From Fen-330 sp050008465 (GTDB lineage Bacteria; Acidobacteriota; Terriglobia; Bryobacterales; Bryobacteraceae): a DNA stretch of 64,000 bases. Location of the stretch: the NCBI GenBank assembly GCA_050008465.1, contig JBEKMO010000009.1:55075-119074 (forward strand), in the 5' to 3' direction. A model generated the notes under the pieces. It worked only from the letters and a program-made list of their open reading frames with translations. It made no database searches and was not told the DNA's origin. Within the stretch, counting starts at the first letter, position 1, and each line of letters starts with the position of its first letter. Below are positions 15,905-25,171 of this stretch, piece by piece. Made by a program: the position numbers and the translations under genes.

Positions 15905-18862
15905 ATGAGATCTATCGCCACAGCCGTGTGCGCGGCGCTGCTGGGCGCGGGGCTGGGTTTGGCCGCGACGGGCGCCAGCCAGCCGCAGGCGGAGATCCCG
16001 GCGCTCGAAGCGCGCATCACGGACCTGAATCGGAAACTGCTGGGGGTCGCCGGGCCGCCGCCGGCCGCCGCCGGAATCATTGCGGAGCGTGCGGCAGCCT
16101 TGCGGGCGCTGATCCAGCGCGATCCGGCGCGAGCGCTTCGACTGGCGCTGCCGGAGTCCGCGGTGGGTGCTCTGAGACGAGCCTACCCCGGCCTGGCTTC
16201 GAGTCTGGAAGAACGCGGGGAATGGAGTGGGCCGATCACCGAGTTGATCGCGGACGACTTCGAGAACCATGTCAGCCGCCGCCTGATCTGGATGCGGGTT
16301 GCGGAGGGAGAACTGGATCTCCGCTTCGCTTCCGCCGAGCCGGTTCATCTGAAGACGGGCGACCGGGCGCGCGTCCAGGGCACGCGGCTGGGGATGATGG
16401 TTGCCGCGGTGGGGGCCAGCGTGACGGCGCCCGCTGCCGCCGCAGGCACGTGCAACACTACCGGCGAGCAGAAGATCGCGGCGCTGATGGTTAGTTTCCC
16501 CGGCGAGAAACCGGATATGACGCAGGACGGGCTGCGAGGGATGCTGTTCGGGACTTCTGGTCAGTCGCTGGACGGCTACTGGAGAGAGGCTTCCTACGGC
16601 AAGACTTGGGCCACCGGCGACGTCTTCGGCTGGCTGGAACTGGATCGGGCCTACAGTTGCGACACCTTAAACCAACTGGCGGCTGCCGCGATGGCTGCCG
16701 CGGCGAGGCAGGCGGACTTGAGCCAGTACAACCGCCTTCTCATCTACTTCCCCGGCCCGTGCGCGTCCTACTTGGGGATGGGCACCGTGGGGTGCTCCGG
16801 GGGGACCTCCACGGCATGGTTCCCCATGACTGGGTTTGACCCGTATGTGCAGCTCCCGGTAACAGCCCACGAGGGCGGGCACAACTTCGGCTTGAACGAG
16901 GTCACCGGGAGGCGGTACGAGCAGGAGGCGCTGGGCGCTCCGAACGACGCCGGCGTACGCACGACCTACTACGACCCGTTCACGACCATGGGGAATTTCT
17001 TGGGGATTGTGGGCCACTACAACGCGCGCCAGAAGTGGCAGCTTGGCTGGCTCGGCGCGGATGAGGTGACTACGGTCGAGCAGCCCGGAGCGTACCGGAT
17101 CGCCCCGCTGGGAGGTTCCACGGGAGGTCCCAAGGCGCTGCGGATCCGGCGCGGGGATCTGGATGCCTGGCTGTGGGCCGAGTACCGCCGGCCGGCCGGC
17201 CTGTATGAGTCGACACTGCCAGTGCAGGTTTTTACCGGTGCTCTGATTCATTACGAGGATAGCCTCAACGGCGATTCCACCGGCGTGGCCGGCAGCACGG
17301 ATCTGCTGGACTTCACGCCGGGTTCCCAGTCGTACGACCGCGACGACTTCAGAGATCCCGCCCTGGCCGCCGGCCAAAGCTGGAGCGACCCGTGGACGCC
17401 GGAATCGATCGCGGTGACCGCTGCCGACGCTGGCGGGCTTTCGATCCAGGTCAGCCAGGATTCCTGCGTAAGCCTGTCGGCGTCATCCGCCCTGCACCGT
17501 GGCGGGGAGGAGACGGGAAGCGTGCAGGTGACGGCGCCTTCCGGTTGCCAGTGGCAGGTGCTGGTTTCCCCCGCTCAGTCGTGGATCACGCTGACCTCGC
17601 CGGAGGCCGGAACCGGCAACGGCGCGGTGACCTACCGCGTAGCGGCAATGGCGGAGGCGCAGGTGCGGCAAGGCCTGCTTTCCATCGGGCGCAGAGCGTT
17701 CCAGATCACACAGGATGGGCGGAACGCTCCTCCCAGCGGTGTAGCTGTCTTTCCCAGCTCGGGCGCGGGTTATGTCCAGACGTTCACCTTCATCTATTCC
17801 GACCCGAATGGCGTCCAGGACATCGTGCAACCATGGGCCGAGTTCCGTGGCCTCGGCACCTGTTCCGTGTTCGTGGATGTCTCCAGCGGCAGTGTTGGCC
17901 TCCAGGACGAGTCCGGAAGCTTCAGTACCCAGCGAGGCACCCTGGGCTCCGCTACCGTGCTCGAGAACCGGCACTGCGCCGTAGCTCTGTCCGGGGTCTC
18001 CCTGGCGCAGGCGGGTGGCCAACTGTTCGTGCGAGCGCCGATGACCTTCAAGCCCGAGTTTGCCGGGCTGAAGACTGTGCGGTTATGGGCTTACGACCGT
18101 GCCGGGGCTTTCGACTTGCCGACCGCGCTGGGCCAGTGGACGGTGGGCGAACTGCCAGGGCCCGCCCCGGTGATCTGGGACAATGGCATCGTGGATGCCG
18201 CCAGCTACCAGGGAGGGGCGGTGGCGCCCGGAGAGATCGTGGCCATATTCGGAACAGGTCTCGGGCCTCCCCAGATCGCTTACGCGCGCTACGATGCGGC
18301 CGGTCTTCTGGGCAATTCCGCCGGGAGCTCCACGGTGTTCTTCGACGGTGTTCAGGCACCGGTGATCTACGCGTTGGACGGGCAGGTGAGCGCCATCGTG
18401 CCTTACTCGGCCGCCTCCAGCACCAAGGTGCGAGTGGAGTACCAGGGGCGCAGCTCCAACGAGGTGACGGTGCCAGTAGCCGCGGCTGTGCCCGGGATCT
18501 TCCGCTACCCGTCCTCGACACAGGGAGTGGCCGTGCAGGAGGCCGGCTTCAACTCGGATCAACTGCCCGTCGAGAGAGGGAAGATCGTCTGGTTCTATGT
18601 GACCGGGGAAGGGCAGACTGTCCCCGCCGGCGTGGAAGGCAGGCTGCCGGTTGCCCCGAACTGGCCCGTGCCGGCCGGTGACCTGACGGCCACCTTCGGA
18701 GACAAGCCCGGCAGGGTGGAGTTCAAGGGCCTCGTCTACGCGGGAGTACTTCAATTGAACGTGCGGGTTCCGGACGACGCCCCAGTGGGCGCCAACGTGC
18801 CGCTCACGGTGACCGTGGGCGGCATATCCAGCCCGCCCGGCACCACCATCGCAGTGAAATGA
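15905..18862 (+). CDS. Secreted metalloprotease with BACON-like and Solibacter C-terminal domains
   Basis: About 985 residues with a signal peptide (MRSIATAVCAALLGAGLGLA). The catalytic region (about 190-450) holds HEGGHNFGLNE, an HExxHxxGxx(E) zinc motif in the style of M11/metzincin peptidases. An HNFG context and a downstream MGNF turn are present, although the usual third His is Glu here. A BACON-like beta domain (about 520-600; VTAPSGCQWQV, SWITLTSP) follows. The last 220 residues carry the acidobacterial TIGR03437-type domain (VDAASYQGGAVAPGEIVAIF, VPYSAASSTKVRVEYQGRSS). It is presumably exported and cell-surface bound or released. The ATG at 15905 is chosen because it starts the signal peptide. 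Confidence 0.82.
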   Translation: MRSIATAVCAALLGAGLGLAATGASQPQAEIPALEARITDLNRKLLGVAGPPPAAAGIIAERAAALRALIQRDPARALRLALPESAVGALRRAYPGLASSLEERGEWSGPITELIADDFENHVSRRLIWMRVAEGELDLRFASAEPVHLKTGDRARVQGTRLGMMVAAVGASVTAPAAAAGTCNTTGEQKIAALMVSFPGEKPDMTQDGLRGMLFGTSGQSLDGYWREASYGKTWATGDVFGWLELDRAYSCDTLNQLAAAAMAAAARQADLSQYNRLLIYFPGPCASYLGMGTVGCSGGTSTAWFPMTGFDPYVQLPVTAHEGGHNFGLNEVTGRRYEQEALGAPNDAGVRTTYYDPFTTMGNFLGIVGHYNARQKWQLGWLGADEVTTVEQPGAYRIAPLGGSTGGPKALRIRRGDLDAWLWAEYRRPAGLYESTLPVQVFTGALIHYEDSLNGDSTGVAGSTDLLDFTPGSQSYDRDDFRDPALAAGQSWSDPWTPESIAVTAADAGGLSIQVSQDSCVSLSASSALHRGGEETGSVQVTAPSGCQWQVLVSPAQSWITLTSPEAGTGNGAVTYRVAAMAEAQVRQGLLSIGRRAFQITQDGRNAPPSGVAVFPSSGAGYVQTFTFIYSDPNGVQDIVQPWAEFRGLGTCSVFVDVSSGSVGLQDESGSFSTQRGTLGSATVLENRHCAVALSGVSLAQAGGQLFVRAPMTFKPEFAGLKTVRLWAYDRAGAFDLPTALGQWTVGELPGPAPVIWDNGIVDAASYQGGAVAPGEIVAIFGTGLGPPQIAYARYDAAGLLGNSAGSSTVFFDGVQAPVIYALDGQVSAIVPYSAASSTKVRVEYQGRSSNEVTVPVAAAVPGIFRYPSSTQGVAVQEAGFNSDQLPVERGKIVWFYVTGEGQTVPAGVEGRLPVAPNWPVPAGDLTATFGDKPGRVEFKGLVYAGVLQLNVRVPDDAPVGANVPLTVTVGGISSPPGTTIAVK

Positions 18863-19008
18863 AGAAGCAGAAGCCCATCAAGATTTCGCGCGCGGCGGTC
18901 CGCAAGAGCATCCGTAAACCCATGCCGCCGCCGAGCAAGGTCTACAAGGACCGCAAGAAGGCTCTCCGCGACCGGGAGATCGAGCGGGAACAGCTCGGAA
19001 ACGGGTGA
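18859..19008 (+). CDS. Small basic protein (49 aa), unknown
   Basis: Begins MKKQKPIKISRAAVRKSIRK and ends REIEREQLGNG. The ATG overlaps the protease stop (ATGA), suggesting translational coupling. It is very rich in Lys and Arg with no membrane segment, so it might bind nucleic acid. I do not recognise it. It could also be fortuitous, but the codon use and overlap favour a real gene. Confidence 0.5.
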   Translation: MKKQKPIKISRAAVRKSIRKPMPPPSKVYKDRKKALRDREIEREQLGNG

Positions 19009-19060
19009 GTTTGCAGCCACGCCGGTAGCGACCGAGCGCGGCGTGCTGCCTGGGGCCGGG

Positions 19061-19786
19061 CTACTGAAGCTCGAAGCGCACTTTCACCCGGGCTTCCACG
19101 CCGATCTGGCCGAGGGCGAGCGCCCCCTGAGCAGCTCCTCCGCCGGGCGCTTGCGTGAAGGAATTGGTGAACGACGCCGACTGGCCCCAGCAGGCTCGCG
19201 CGGCGTCAGCGTCCTCCTCCTCGATCGAGTAAACCTTCCCGATCTTCCGTCCCAACCGGCCGGCCATAGCCGCGGCCTTCTCCTGCGCGGCGGCGAGGGC
19301 CTGCGCCCGCGCCTGGTCCTTGTACTTCCGCAGTTGGGTCGTCTTGAACTGAACGCTGGAAACCACGTTGACGCCCGACTGAATCAGCTCCGAGAGCAGA
19401 GCATCGAACTGCGCGGGGGGCGTGAGCGTGATCGTCAGGTCGCGATGCACGTAATAGTAGTCGCGCCACCCGAATCCCCCGGATCTCTCCTCGCGAAACG
19501 GGTCGATGCGGAGGTAAGCCGTCTGGATATTCTTCTCTTCGACGCCGTGTTTGAGTGCCAGGGCGATCGCCCGCTTGATCTGGAGCCGCTGTTGTTCCAC
19601 CATGGCGCCCACATCTTCGCTCCGGGCTTGCACGCCCACCCGAAGCTCGACTTGGTCGGGCGCCACCCTCACTTCCGAGGCGCCGGAGACGGTGATGAAC
19701 GGCCGCTCCTGCTTTTCGTCCTGCGCGGGGCAGACTCCGGCGGCCAATGCGAGAACTGCGATGAGTAACGTCGTTTCTCGGACCAT
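19061..19786 (-). CDS. SIMPL domain (DUF541) periplasmic protein
   Basis: A 241-residue protein with a signal peptide (TLLIAVLALAAGVCPAQ) and the SIMPL/DUF541 fold: ITVSGASEVRVAPDQVELRV near the start, LTITLTPPAQFDALLSELIQ in the middle, ARAQALAAAQEKAAAMAGRL later. This family is periplasmic or outer-membrane associated and linked to oxidative stress and interleukin-receptor-associated-kinase-like proteins, with poorly defined biochemistry. No partner gene is obvious. It is convergent with the small basic gene. Confidence 0.85.
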   Translation of the reverse strand: MVRETTLLIAVLALAAGVCPAQDEKQERPFITVSGASEVRVAPDQVELRVGVQARSEDVGAMVEQQRLQIKRAIALALKHGVEEKNIQTAYLRIDPFREERSGGFGWRDYYYVHRDLTITLTPPAQFDALLSELIQSGVNVVSSVQFKTTQLRKYKDQARAQALAAAQEKAAAMAGRLGRKIGKVYSIEEEDADAARACWGQSASFTNSFTQAPGGGAAQGALALGQIGVEARVKVRFELQ

Positions 19787-19842
19787 AGGCCCGATTGTAC
19801 TCCCGTGGCGTGTATTCGAGACTATCCGGTACTGCGCGGGGA

Positions 19843-21003
19843 TCAGGGTTCCGCCTGAGGCTCCCCGCCGAACAGGTCGAGCTGGTTTTCGTCAGGTCCC
19901 TCGGTGGGCACACCCGCTTCGGAGGGCGCCAGGGCGCCGTCGAGCAGGTCGCGCATGTCGCGGTGAGCGACCGGAGGGCGGACCGAGGTTCCTTCCTCTC
20001 CCGGAACCAGCAGCAGCACGTCGCCCAGCGCGATCCGCTCGTCTTCGACCAGATCGGCCGAGTGGGTGGTGAGGATGAGTTGGCGGCCGGAGCGGCGCTG
20101 GATCCCGGCGAGCATGGGCAGGATGCCGCGGACCACCTCCGGATGCAGCGATAGCTCGGGTTCCTCGATCAGCAGCGGCCCGTGGCCGTCCAGAACGGCC
20201 CAGAGCAGGGCCATCAGGCGGAGCGTGCCGTCGGACCACTGGTCCTCGGTCTGCCAGGCGCCCTGCGGACGCCAATGGCCGTAGCGAGCCCGCAGGCGGG
20301 GGGCGCCGCGCGGATCCTTCCACAACTCCAGGTCCCGGAGCTGGGGCACGGCCGTGCGCAGCGCTTCGAGGATGCGGCGCAGCCGGGAGTTGCGGGTGTT
20401 CTCGGGGGCGGAGGCGATCTGCTCGAGCAAGTCGCCGCCGAACGGGCCGCCGGGCCGGCTGGGCGTCCGCTCCCGCAGCAACTGCGGAACGGCATGGAAG
20501 TAGCGGAGGGAGGCGAAGAAGCCGGCAACCTCGCGAAACTCCCGGTTCACGCTGGCCTGCTCGAGGCAGGTCTGGGAGAGGCGCTCGGGATCGGCGAGGT
20601 CCGCTTCGTCGGGGCGGTTCAGCAGCTCGTCGCCCCGATGCGTCACGCGCTCGCGGCGGATGGCCGGTTTACGGAGGTCCTCCTGCGAAAACTCGAGTGC
20701 GTACTCCCAGTCGGGCAGCGCCGGGTCTGGGCCGATGCGCACGGCGATGGCGATTTCGGAGTGCTGGCGCGCGGCCAGGCACCGCAGGCGCGAGACGCCG
20801 CCGCGCCGCCGGACGGCTTCTTGAAAACCGCCGCCGGGCGAGGCCAGGTCGTGCAGAAAGCGGAGGGCATCGAGCAGGTTGGACTTGCCGGCGGCGTTGG
20901 GGCCCACCAGCAGCACCCGGCGCGCGAGGCCCGCCTCCACCCGGGCGAAGTTGCGCCAGTTCTCCAGGTACAGGTGAGTGAATCGCAGCGCCGGCTGTTT
21001 CAT
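19843..21003 (-). CDS. AAA-type ATPase (RecF/SMC-like, AAA_21)
   Basis: A 386-residue ABC-class ATPase. The start LRFTHLYLENWRNFARVE and Walker A GPNAAGKSNLLDAL are typical of RecF/OLD-like proteins. The middle is helical; the C-terminal half has a signature-like WSDGTLRLMALLWAVLDG, Walker B LLIEEPELSLHPEV and the switch motif ILTTHSADL. It may act in DNA repair or as a stand-alone nucleoside-triphosphatase. No nuclease (TOPRIM) domain is visible, so it is not a complete OLD nuclease. The ATG at 21003 directly precedes the conserved core. Confidence 0.85.
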   Translation of the reverse strand: MKQPALRFTHLYLENWRNFARVEAGLARRVLLVGPNAAGKSNLLDALRFLHDLASPGGGFQEAVRRRGGVSRLRCLAARQHSEIAIAVRIGPDPALPDWEYALEFSQEDLRKPAIRRERVTHRGDELLNRPDEADLADPERLSQTCLEQASVNREFREVAGFFASLRYFHAVPQLLRERTPSRPGGPFGGDLLEQIASAPENTRNSRLRRILEALRTAVPQLRDLELWKDPRGAPRLRARYGHWRPQGAWQTEDQWSDGTLRLMALLWAVLDGHGPLLIEEPELSLHPEVVRGILPMLAGIQRRSGRQLILTTHSADLVEDERIALGDVLLLVPGEEGTSVRPPVAHRDMRDLLDGALAPSEAGVPTEGPDENQLDLFGGEPQAEP

Positions 21004-21070
21004 GGCCGTCAGACGTCTGGGTACGCCTGCAAGCTCAAAGCGTACCACAGCGCGGCCAACATGAGGCCGG

Positions 21071-21490
21071 TCATTCGCCGAGTAAGTGCAGCACTACCGA
21101 ACGGGTATGGGAGCGAGAGCGGTGCTCAAACAAGTAGATGCCCTGCCAGGCGCCCAAGGCGAGACGGCCGTCGAGCACCGGGACGGAGAGCTGGGTGAGG
21201 GTCAGCGCGGCGCGGATGTGGGCGGGCATGTCGTCGGATCCCTCGACGGTGTGGCGGTAGACGGGGTCGTCCTCCGGGGCGAGGCGGGCGAAGAAGTCAA
21301 GCAAGTCGCGCACCACGTCGGGGTCGGCATTCTCCTGAACCACCAGCGAGGCGGAGGTGTGCTGGACGAAGACCGTCAACAAACCGGTCCGCATATGCTG
21401 GCCGGCCGCCCAGGCCTCGATGGGAGCGGTGATTTCGTAAAGGCCCTGGCCCCGGGTCGGGACGCGCAACTGGTGGCTGGCCTGTCGCAC
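21071..21490 (-). CDS. yjbQ: YjbQ/UPF0047 family protein
   Basis: A 139-residue YjbQ-type protein. It contains GLYEITAPIEAWAAG, TGLLTVFVQHTSASLVVQEN, then GSDDMPAHIRAALTLTQLSV and LGTWQGIYL-like LGAWQGIYLFEHRSR. Family members show weak thiamine-phosphate synthase activity in E. coli complementation. The true role is unsettled. It starts with GTG two bases after the glmS stop, so the two genes are probably co-transcribed. Confidence 0.88.
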   Translation of the reverse strand: MRQASHQLRVPTRGQGLYEITAPIEAWAAGQHMRTGLLTVFVQHTSASLVVQENADPDVVRDLLDFFARLAPEDDPVYRHTVEGSDDMPAHIRAALTLTQLSVPVLDGRLALGAWQGIYLFEHRSRSHTRSVVLHLLGE

Positions 21491-21492
21491 GG

Positions 21493-23346
21493 CTACTCCA
21501 CCGTGACACTCTTGGCCAGATTGCGGGGCTGGTCGACATCACAACCGCGGCGAACGGCGATGTGGTAAGCCAGCAACTGGAGCGGGACCACCTCGAGAAG
21601 GGGCAGCAGCAGATCGAGCGAGGCGGGAATCTCGATCACGTGGTCGGCGAGCTTGCGCACCTGTTGGTCGCCCTCGACGACGAGAGCCAGCACGAGTCCC
21701 TCCCGCGCTTTCACCTCCTGGATGTTGGAGAGCGTTTTCTCGTAAAGGACGCGGCTCTGCTCGCTGGAGGGGTCGTAAGTGGCCAGCACCACCACCGGCA
21801 GGTCCTCGCCGATGAGCGCGTTGGGCCCGTGCTTCATCTCGCCGGCCGGGTAGCCCTCGGCGTGGATGTAGGAGATCTCCTTGAGCTTGAGCGCGCCCTC
21901 CAGGGCGATGGGGAAGTGAACGCCGCGGCCGAGGAACAGGAAATCGCTCGAGCGGAACAGCTTCCGCGCCAGCTCCTCGTAGAACGGGTCGTGGGAGAGC
22001 ACGGTTTCCAGCTTGCCGGGAATGCGGATCAACTCCTGGGCCAGGGAGCGCGAGGCATCCTCGTCCAGCACGCCGCGGGTCTGGCCCAGGTGCATGCCCA
22101 GGATGAACAGGGCGGCGAGCTGGGCGGCGAAGGTCTTGGTGGAGGCGACGCCGATCTCCGGCCCGGCATGGGTCAGCATGGCGCCGGTGGCTTCGCGAGT
22201 GACCGTGGAACCGATCGCGTTCGAGATGGCGATGGTCTTCGAGCCCTTCTGCCGCGCTTCGCGCTGCGCCGCGAGGGTGTCGGCGGTTTCCCCGGATTGC
22301 GAGACCACGATGGTGAGGACATCGGGACCCAGGATGGGGTCGCGGTAGCGGAACTCGCTCGAGTAATCCACCTCGACGGGCATCCGCGCCAGGCGCTCGA
22401 TCATGAACTTGCCGATCAGCGCGGCGTGCCAGCTTGTGCCGCAGGCCACGATCCTGGCCTGCCGGAACTCGCGGAACTCCTTGGCCTGGAGGTCCATCTC
22501 ATTCAGGAAGATCCGGCCGGACTCCTGGCTCACACGCCCCACCACGGTGTCGCGGACGGCCCGGGGCTGCTCATAGATCTCCTTGAGCATGAAGTGCTTG
22601 TAGCCGCCCTTTTCGGCCATGATGGGGTCCCAGAGGATGTGCGACACGGGGCGCTTCACCGGGTGGCCGTCGAAATCGCTGAGGCGGACGCCATCGGGCG
22701 TCAAAACGGCGATGTCTCCGTCGGCCAGGAACAGGACATCGCGGGTGTGGCTCAGAATGGCGGGAACATCCGAGGCCATGAAGTACTCGCCATCGCCGAG
22801 GCCGATGACGGCAGGGGGACCCGAGCGCACCACCACGATCTTGTTCGGGTCCAGGCGCGAAATGATTGCCAGCGCGAACAGCCCCGAGAGATTGCGGACG
22901 GCCTTGCGGACCGCTTCCTCCAGGTTGCCGTCGAAATATTTCTCGATGAGATGGGCGATAACCTCGGTGTCGGTCTCGGTGTGGAAAACGTGCCCTTCGG
23001 CCAGCAACTGTTGCTTGAGCGCGATGTAATTCTCGATGATGCCGTTGTGAACCACCACGATATCGCCCTTGCAGTCGCGGTGCGGGTGGGCGTTTTCCTC
23101 AGTCGGGCGGCCGTGGGTGGCCCAGCGGGTGTGCCCGATGCCGTAGGAACCATCGACCGGGTTCATGCGGATGGCTTCTTCCAGGTTGCGCAGTCTCCCC
23201 GAGGCGCGGCGCACCGCCAGGCTGCCGTCGGCGCACAACACGGCCAGCCCCGCGGAGTCGTAGCCGCGATACTCCAGCCGGTGCAAGCCATCCAGGATGA
23301 TGGGCACCGCCCTGCGGTTACCGATGTAGCCAACAATTCCGCACAT
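21493..23346 (-). CDS. glmS: Glutamine--fructose-6-phosphate aminotransferase (isomerizing)
   Basis: First step of UDP-GlcNAc synthesis: fructose-6-phosphate plus glutamine gives glucosamine-6-phosphate. About 617 residues. The N-terminal class-II glutaminase starts MCGIVGYIGNRRAVPI with Cys2 as nucleophile (after Met removal) and has GIGHTRWATHG. Two SIS domains follow (ACGTSWHAALIGK, VVSQSGETADTLAAQREAR, FLGRGVHFPIALEGALKLKE) and the end is LLAYHIAVRRGCDVDQPRNL with KSVTVE. The ATG at 23346 is chosen because it places Cys at position 2; an ATG at 23355 is three codons upstream. I see no clear glmS ribozyme in the leader. Confidence 0.95.
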   Translation of the reverse strand: MCGIVGYIGNRRAVPIILDGLHRLEYRGYDSAGLAVLCADGSLAVRRASGRLRNLEEAIRMNPVDGSYGIGHTRWATHGRPTEENAHPHRDCKGDIVVVHNGIIENYIALKQQLLAEGHVFHTETDTEVIAHLIEKYFDGNLEEAVRKAVRNLSGLFALAIISRLDPNKIVVVRSGPPAVIGLGDGEYFMASDVPAILSHTRDVLFLADGDIAVLTPDGVRLSDFDGHPVKRPVSHILWDPIMAEKGGYKHFMLKEIYEQPRAVRDTVVGRVSQESGRIFLNEMDLQAKEFREFRQARIVACGTSWHAALIGKFMIERLARMPVEVDYSSEFRYRDPILGPDVLTIVVSQSGETADTLAAQREARQKGSKTIAISNAIGSTVTREATGAMLTHAGPEIGVASTKTFAAQLAALFILGMHLGQTRGVLDEDASRSLAQELIRIPGKLETVLSHDPFYEELARKLFRSSDFLFLGRGVHFPIALEGALKLKEISYIHAEGYPAGEMKHGPNALIGEDLPVVVLATYDPSSEQSRVLYEKTLSNIQEVKAREGLVLALVVEGDQQVRKLADHVIEIPASLDLLLPLLEVVPLQLLAYHIAVRRGCDVDQPRNLAKSVTVE

Positions 23347-23559
23347 AATGTTCATTCTATCCCGAGCGGTTTTGGGGCAGGAGGGGCTGGCTTACCCCCC
23401 GCAGGCGCGCGGATGAGTCCCCCAGTACCGCCTGGGCGTCCATCCTAGTAGTACTAGAGCCGTGCTCGCAGGATTGACTGATTTCTGAGTTTTCAGGGGA
23501 CAAGCGGGTCGGATTGTGCTATATTCGACCCAATAAGCTATACACAACATAGCATCCCG

Positions 23560-23581
23560 GCGACGGGGCCCAGCCCGTCGC
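23560..23581. repeat. GC-rich hairpin (8-bp stem) between glmS and the GyrI-like gene
   Basis: GCGACGGG, six bases, CCCGTCGC. It lies 15 bases before the terminator hairpin. The function is unclear; it could be part of a small RNA in the 290-base gap, in which I otherwise see no gene. Confidence 0.5.
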
Positions 23582-23596
23582 CAGCCCCTCTGAGTG

Positions 23597-23630
23597 AAGC
23601 CCCAGGTACCCAGCCTGGGGCTTCTTATTT
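23597..23630. terminator. Intrinsic terminator hairpin, 10-bp stem
   Basis: AAGCCCCAGG, seven-base loop, CCTGGGGCTT, then CTTATTT on the plus strand. It lies 10 bases downstream of the GyrI-like gene's stop (minus strand). Because the stem ends in A/T on both sides, it could stop transcription from either strand. Confidence 0.7.
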
Positions 23631-23639
23631 TGGGCTTCG

Positions 23640-24239
23640 TCACGGGGCAACCGGGTGACGCAGGATGGTGCGCAGGCGCTCGGGGGGGACGCGGCGTGGG
23701 TCCGAGAGATAGAGCTCGTGGTGCAGCCCGCGGAATGCCAAGCCGTTTTCCTTGGCAAAGGCCTCCAGGCGGGCGATGGTCTCGCATTCCTTGTCGTATG
23801 GCCCGACGTGGAGCACCTGGATGCACTTGCCTTCCTTGAGGGTTTCCAGGCGCAGATTGTCGGCTTCCGCCTCCTTGCCCTTCTTCTTCAGCGCGGCGAT
23901 GGCGGCCTTCAGGTCGCTGGCGGTGACGAAGCCGGGCACGCGGATCAGCAGCTTCCACTCCATGGTCCGCTTGCCGGATTCGAAATCCCAGAACTGGCCT
24001 TCCAGCGCGCAGACCTTGAAATCGCCCTTGCCGGCGAACTTCCGGGTCATCTTGATGGTGTAGGCGGCGCCGTAGAGCGCGCCGATTTGCGCCTGAAACA
24101 GCGGGTTGCCGGGTTCGCCCTTTCCTTCGATGGCGAGATACTTGGCGGGCCCGATCTCGACCAGCGCGGGCTGTTTGGGAGTCACGTATTCGGATTTGTG
24201 CGTCTTATAGAAATCGACTTTCTCGGGTGCGGTTGGCAT
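23640..24239 (-). CDS. GyrI-like small-molecule-binding protein
   Basis: A 199-residue stand-alone GyrI-like (SHS2/SOUL-type) domain protein. The start KVDFYKTHKSEYVTPKQPAL and the repeat-like units KYLAIEGKGEPGNPLFQAQI, GALYGAAYTIKMTRKFA and KCIQVLHVGPYDKECETIAR are typical of this family of cytosolic ligand-binding proteins. Its start lies 6 bases from the stop of an AraC-type regulator that itself ends in a GyrI-like domain. The pair probably senses or sequesters the same type of hydrophobic compound. Confidence 0.85.
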   Translation of the reverse strand: MPTAPEKVDFYKTHKSEYVTPKQPALVEIGPAKYLAIEGKGEPGNPLFQAQIGALYGAAYTIKMTRKFAGKGDFKVCALEGQFWDFESGKRTMEWKLLIRVPGFVTASDLKAAIAALKKKGKEAEADNLRLETLKEGKCIQVLHVGPYDKECETIARLEAFAKENGLAFRGLHHELYLSDPRRVPPERLRTILRHPVAP

Positions 24240-24244
24240 GGATT

Positions 24245-25108
24245 TCACTCCTTGTCTATTAGTGGCAGGTGAATCGTCGTTAAGAGGTCCTCGGGCGCGG
24301 TTGAGAAGGGCGAATTGTGGTAGATCTCGAGGGAGGGTTCCGTCAGCAGCTCGCGGCCGCTCGCGGGCAGCCATTCCCCGGCCAGGCGTGCGTAGGTGTC
24401 GCCCGACTTCGCGTACGGGCCGCGATGCGTGGCGACGGCGTACTCGCGCGGCTCGAGGGTCTGAATCCCAAGCTCGCCCGAGGGCTGGACGCTCTCGTCC
24501 ACCGGCAGCGCGGCATCGTAGCGCAGCGTCTCGGGCGGCGTGATCTCCCAGTCGTCGTGGACCACGCCCAGCAGCTTCATGCCCGGGCCGAGCAGGCCGC
24601 GCCGGCCCGCCCACGACATCAGCTTCCCCCAGGCGATCCCGACCTCGTCGTACGGCCCGATGTGACGGATGAAGGCCAGACGCAACGGCCCGATTCTCTC
24701 GAGACGCACCTCGAGCGGCGGCCCTGGCGTTCGCTCCCGCTCCGGCGCCGTCAGATCGCGGGAACTGGCCCGGAAGCCCGACGGCGATTCGCCGAACATG
24801 GCGTCAAACGCGCGGGTGAACGACTCGGGTGTCTGGTAGCCGCAATCGAGCGCGATCATGGTGATGGGCTCGGCGGAGAACCGAAGCCGGCGCGCGGCCC
24901 GCTCGAGCCGCAGCCGCCGGACGTGCTCCTTGACCGATTCGCCGACCATGCCGCGGAAGATGCGGTGAAAGTGGTACGGAGAGAAGTGCGCGACGCCGGC
25001 CAGTTCCTCGAGCGGGAGCGGCCCGTCCAGGTGGTTTTCGATGTGCACCAGGACCCGCTGCACGCGCTCCTGGTAGGATTCCACCGTGCCGTTTCGCATG
25101 CCCATCAT
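24245..25108 (-). CDS. AraC-family regulator with C-terminal GyrI-like domain (Rob-like)
   Basis: About 287 residues. Two helix-turn-helix motifs lie at the N terminus (LPLEELAGVAHFSPYHFHRI and AEPITMIALDCGYQTPESFT), followed by a GyrI-like ligand domain (about 125-285; RLAFIRHIGPYDEVGIAWGK, YAVATHRGPYAKSGDTYARL). It should bind DNA through the AraC region and sense a small hydrophobic inducer. The downstream GyrI-like gene, 6 bp away, is probably its co-transcribed target or partner. The start is uncertain among ATGs at 25108, 25105 and 25099. Confidence 0.88.
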   Translation of the reverse strand: MMGMRNGTVESYQERVQRVLVHIENHLDGPLPLEELAGVAHFSPYHFHRIFRGMVGESVKEHVRRLRLERAARRLRFSAEPITMIALDCGYQTPESFTRAFDAMFGESPSGFRASSRDLTAPERERTPGPPLEVRLERIGPLRLAFIRHIGPYDEVGIAWGKLMSWAGRRGLLGPGMKLLGVVHDDWEITPPETLRYDAALPVDESVQPSGELGIQTLEPREYAVATHRGPYAKSGDTYARLAGEWLPASGRELLTEPSLEIYHNSPFSTAPEDLLTTIHLPLIDKE

Positions 25109-25171
25109 TGAGAATTGTACGTGCCGGCGGATCGCTCCGCTTGACATTTCTTGCGGACTTCATCGGCAGGC

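Noticed and set aside
21562..23448. Long plus-strand open frame opposite glmS
   Set aside because: Its translation has no domain features and mirrors the codon structure of glmS. It is a shadow.
21493..23560. glmS ribozyme in the glmS leader
   Set aside because: I could not see the conserved core of the ribozyme in the leader; only a GC hairpin and terminator are present.
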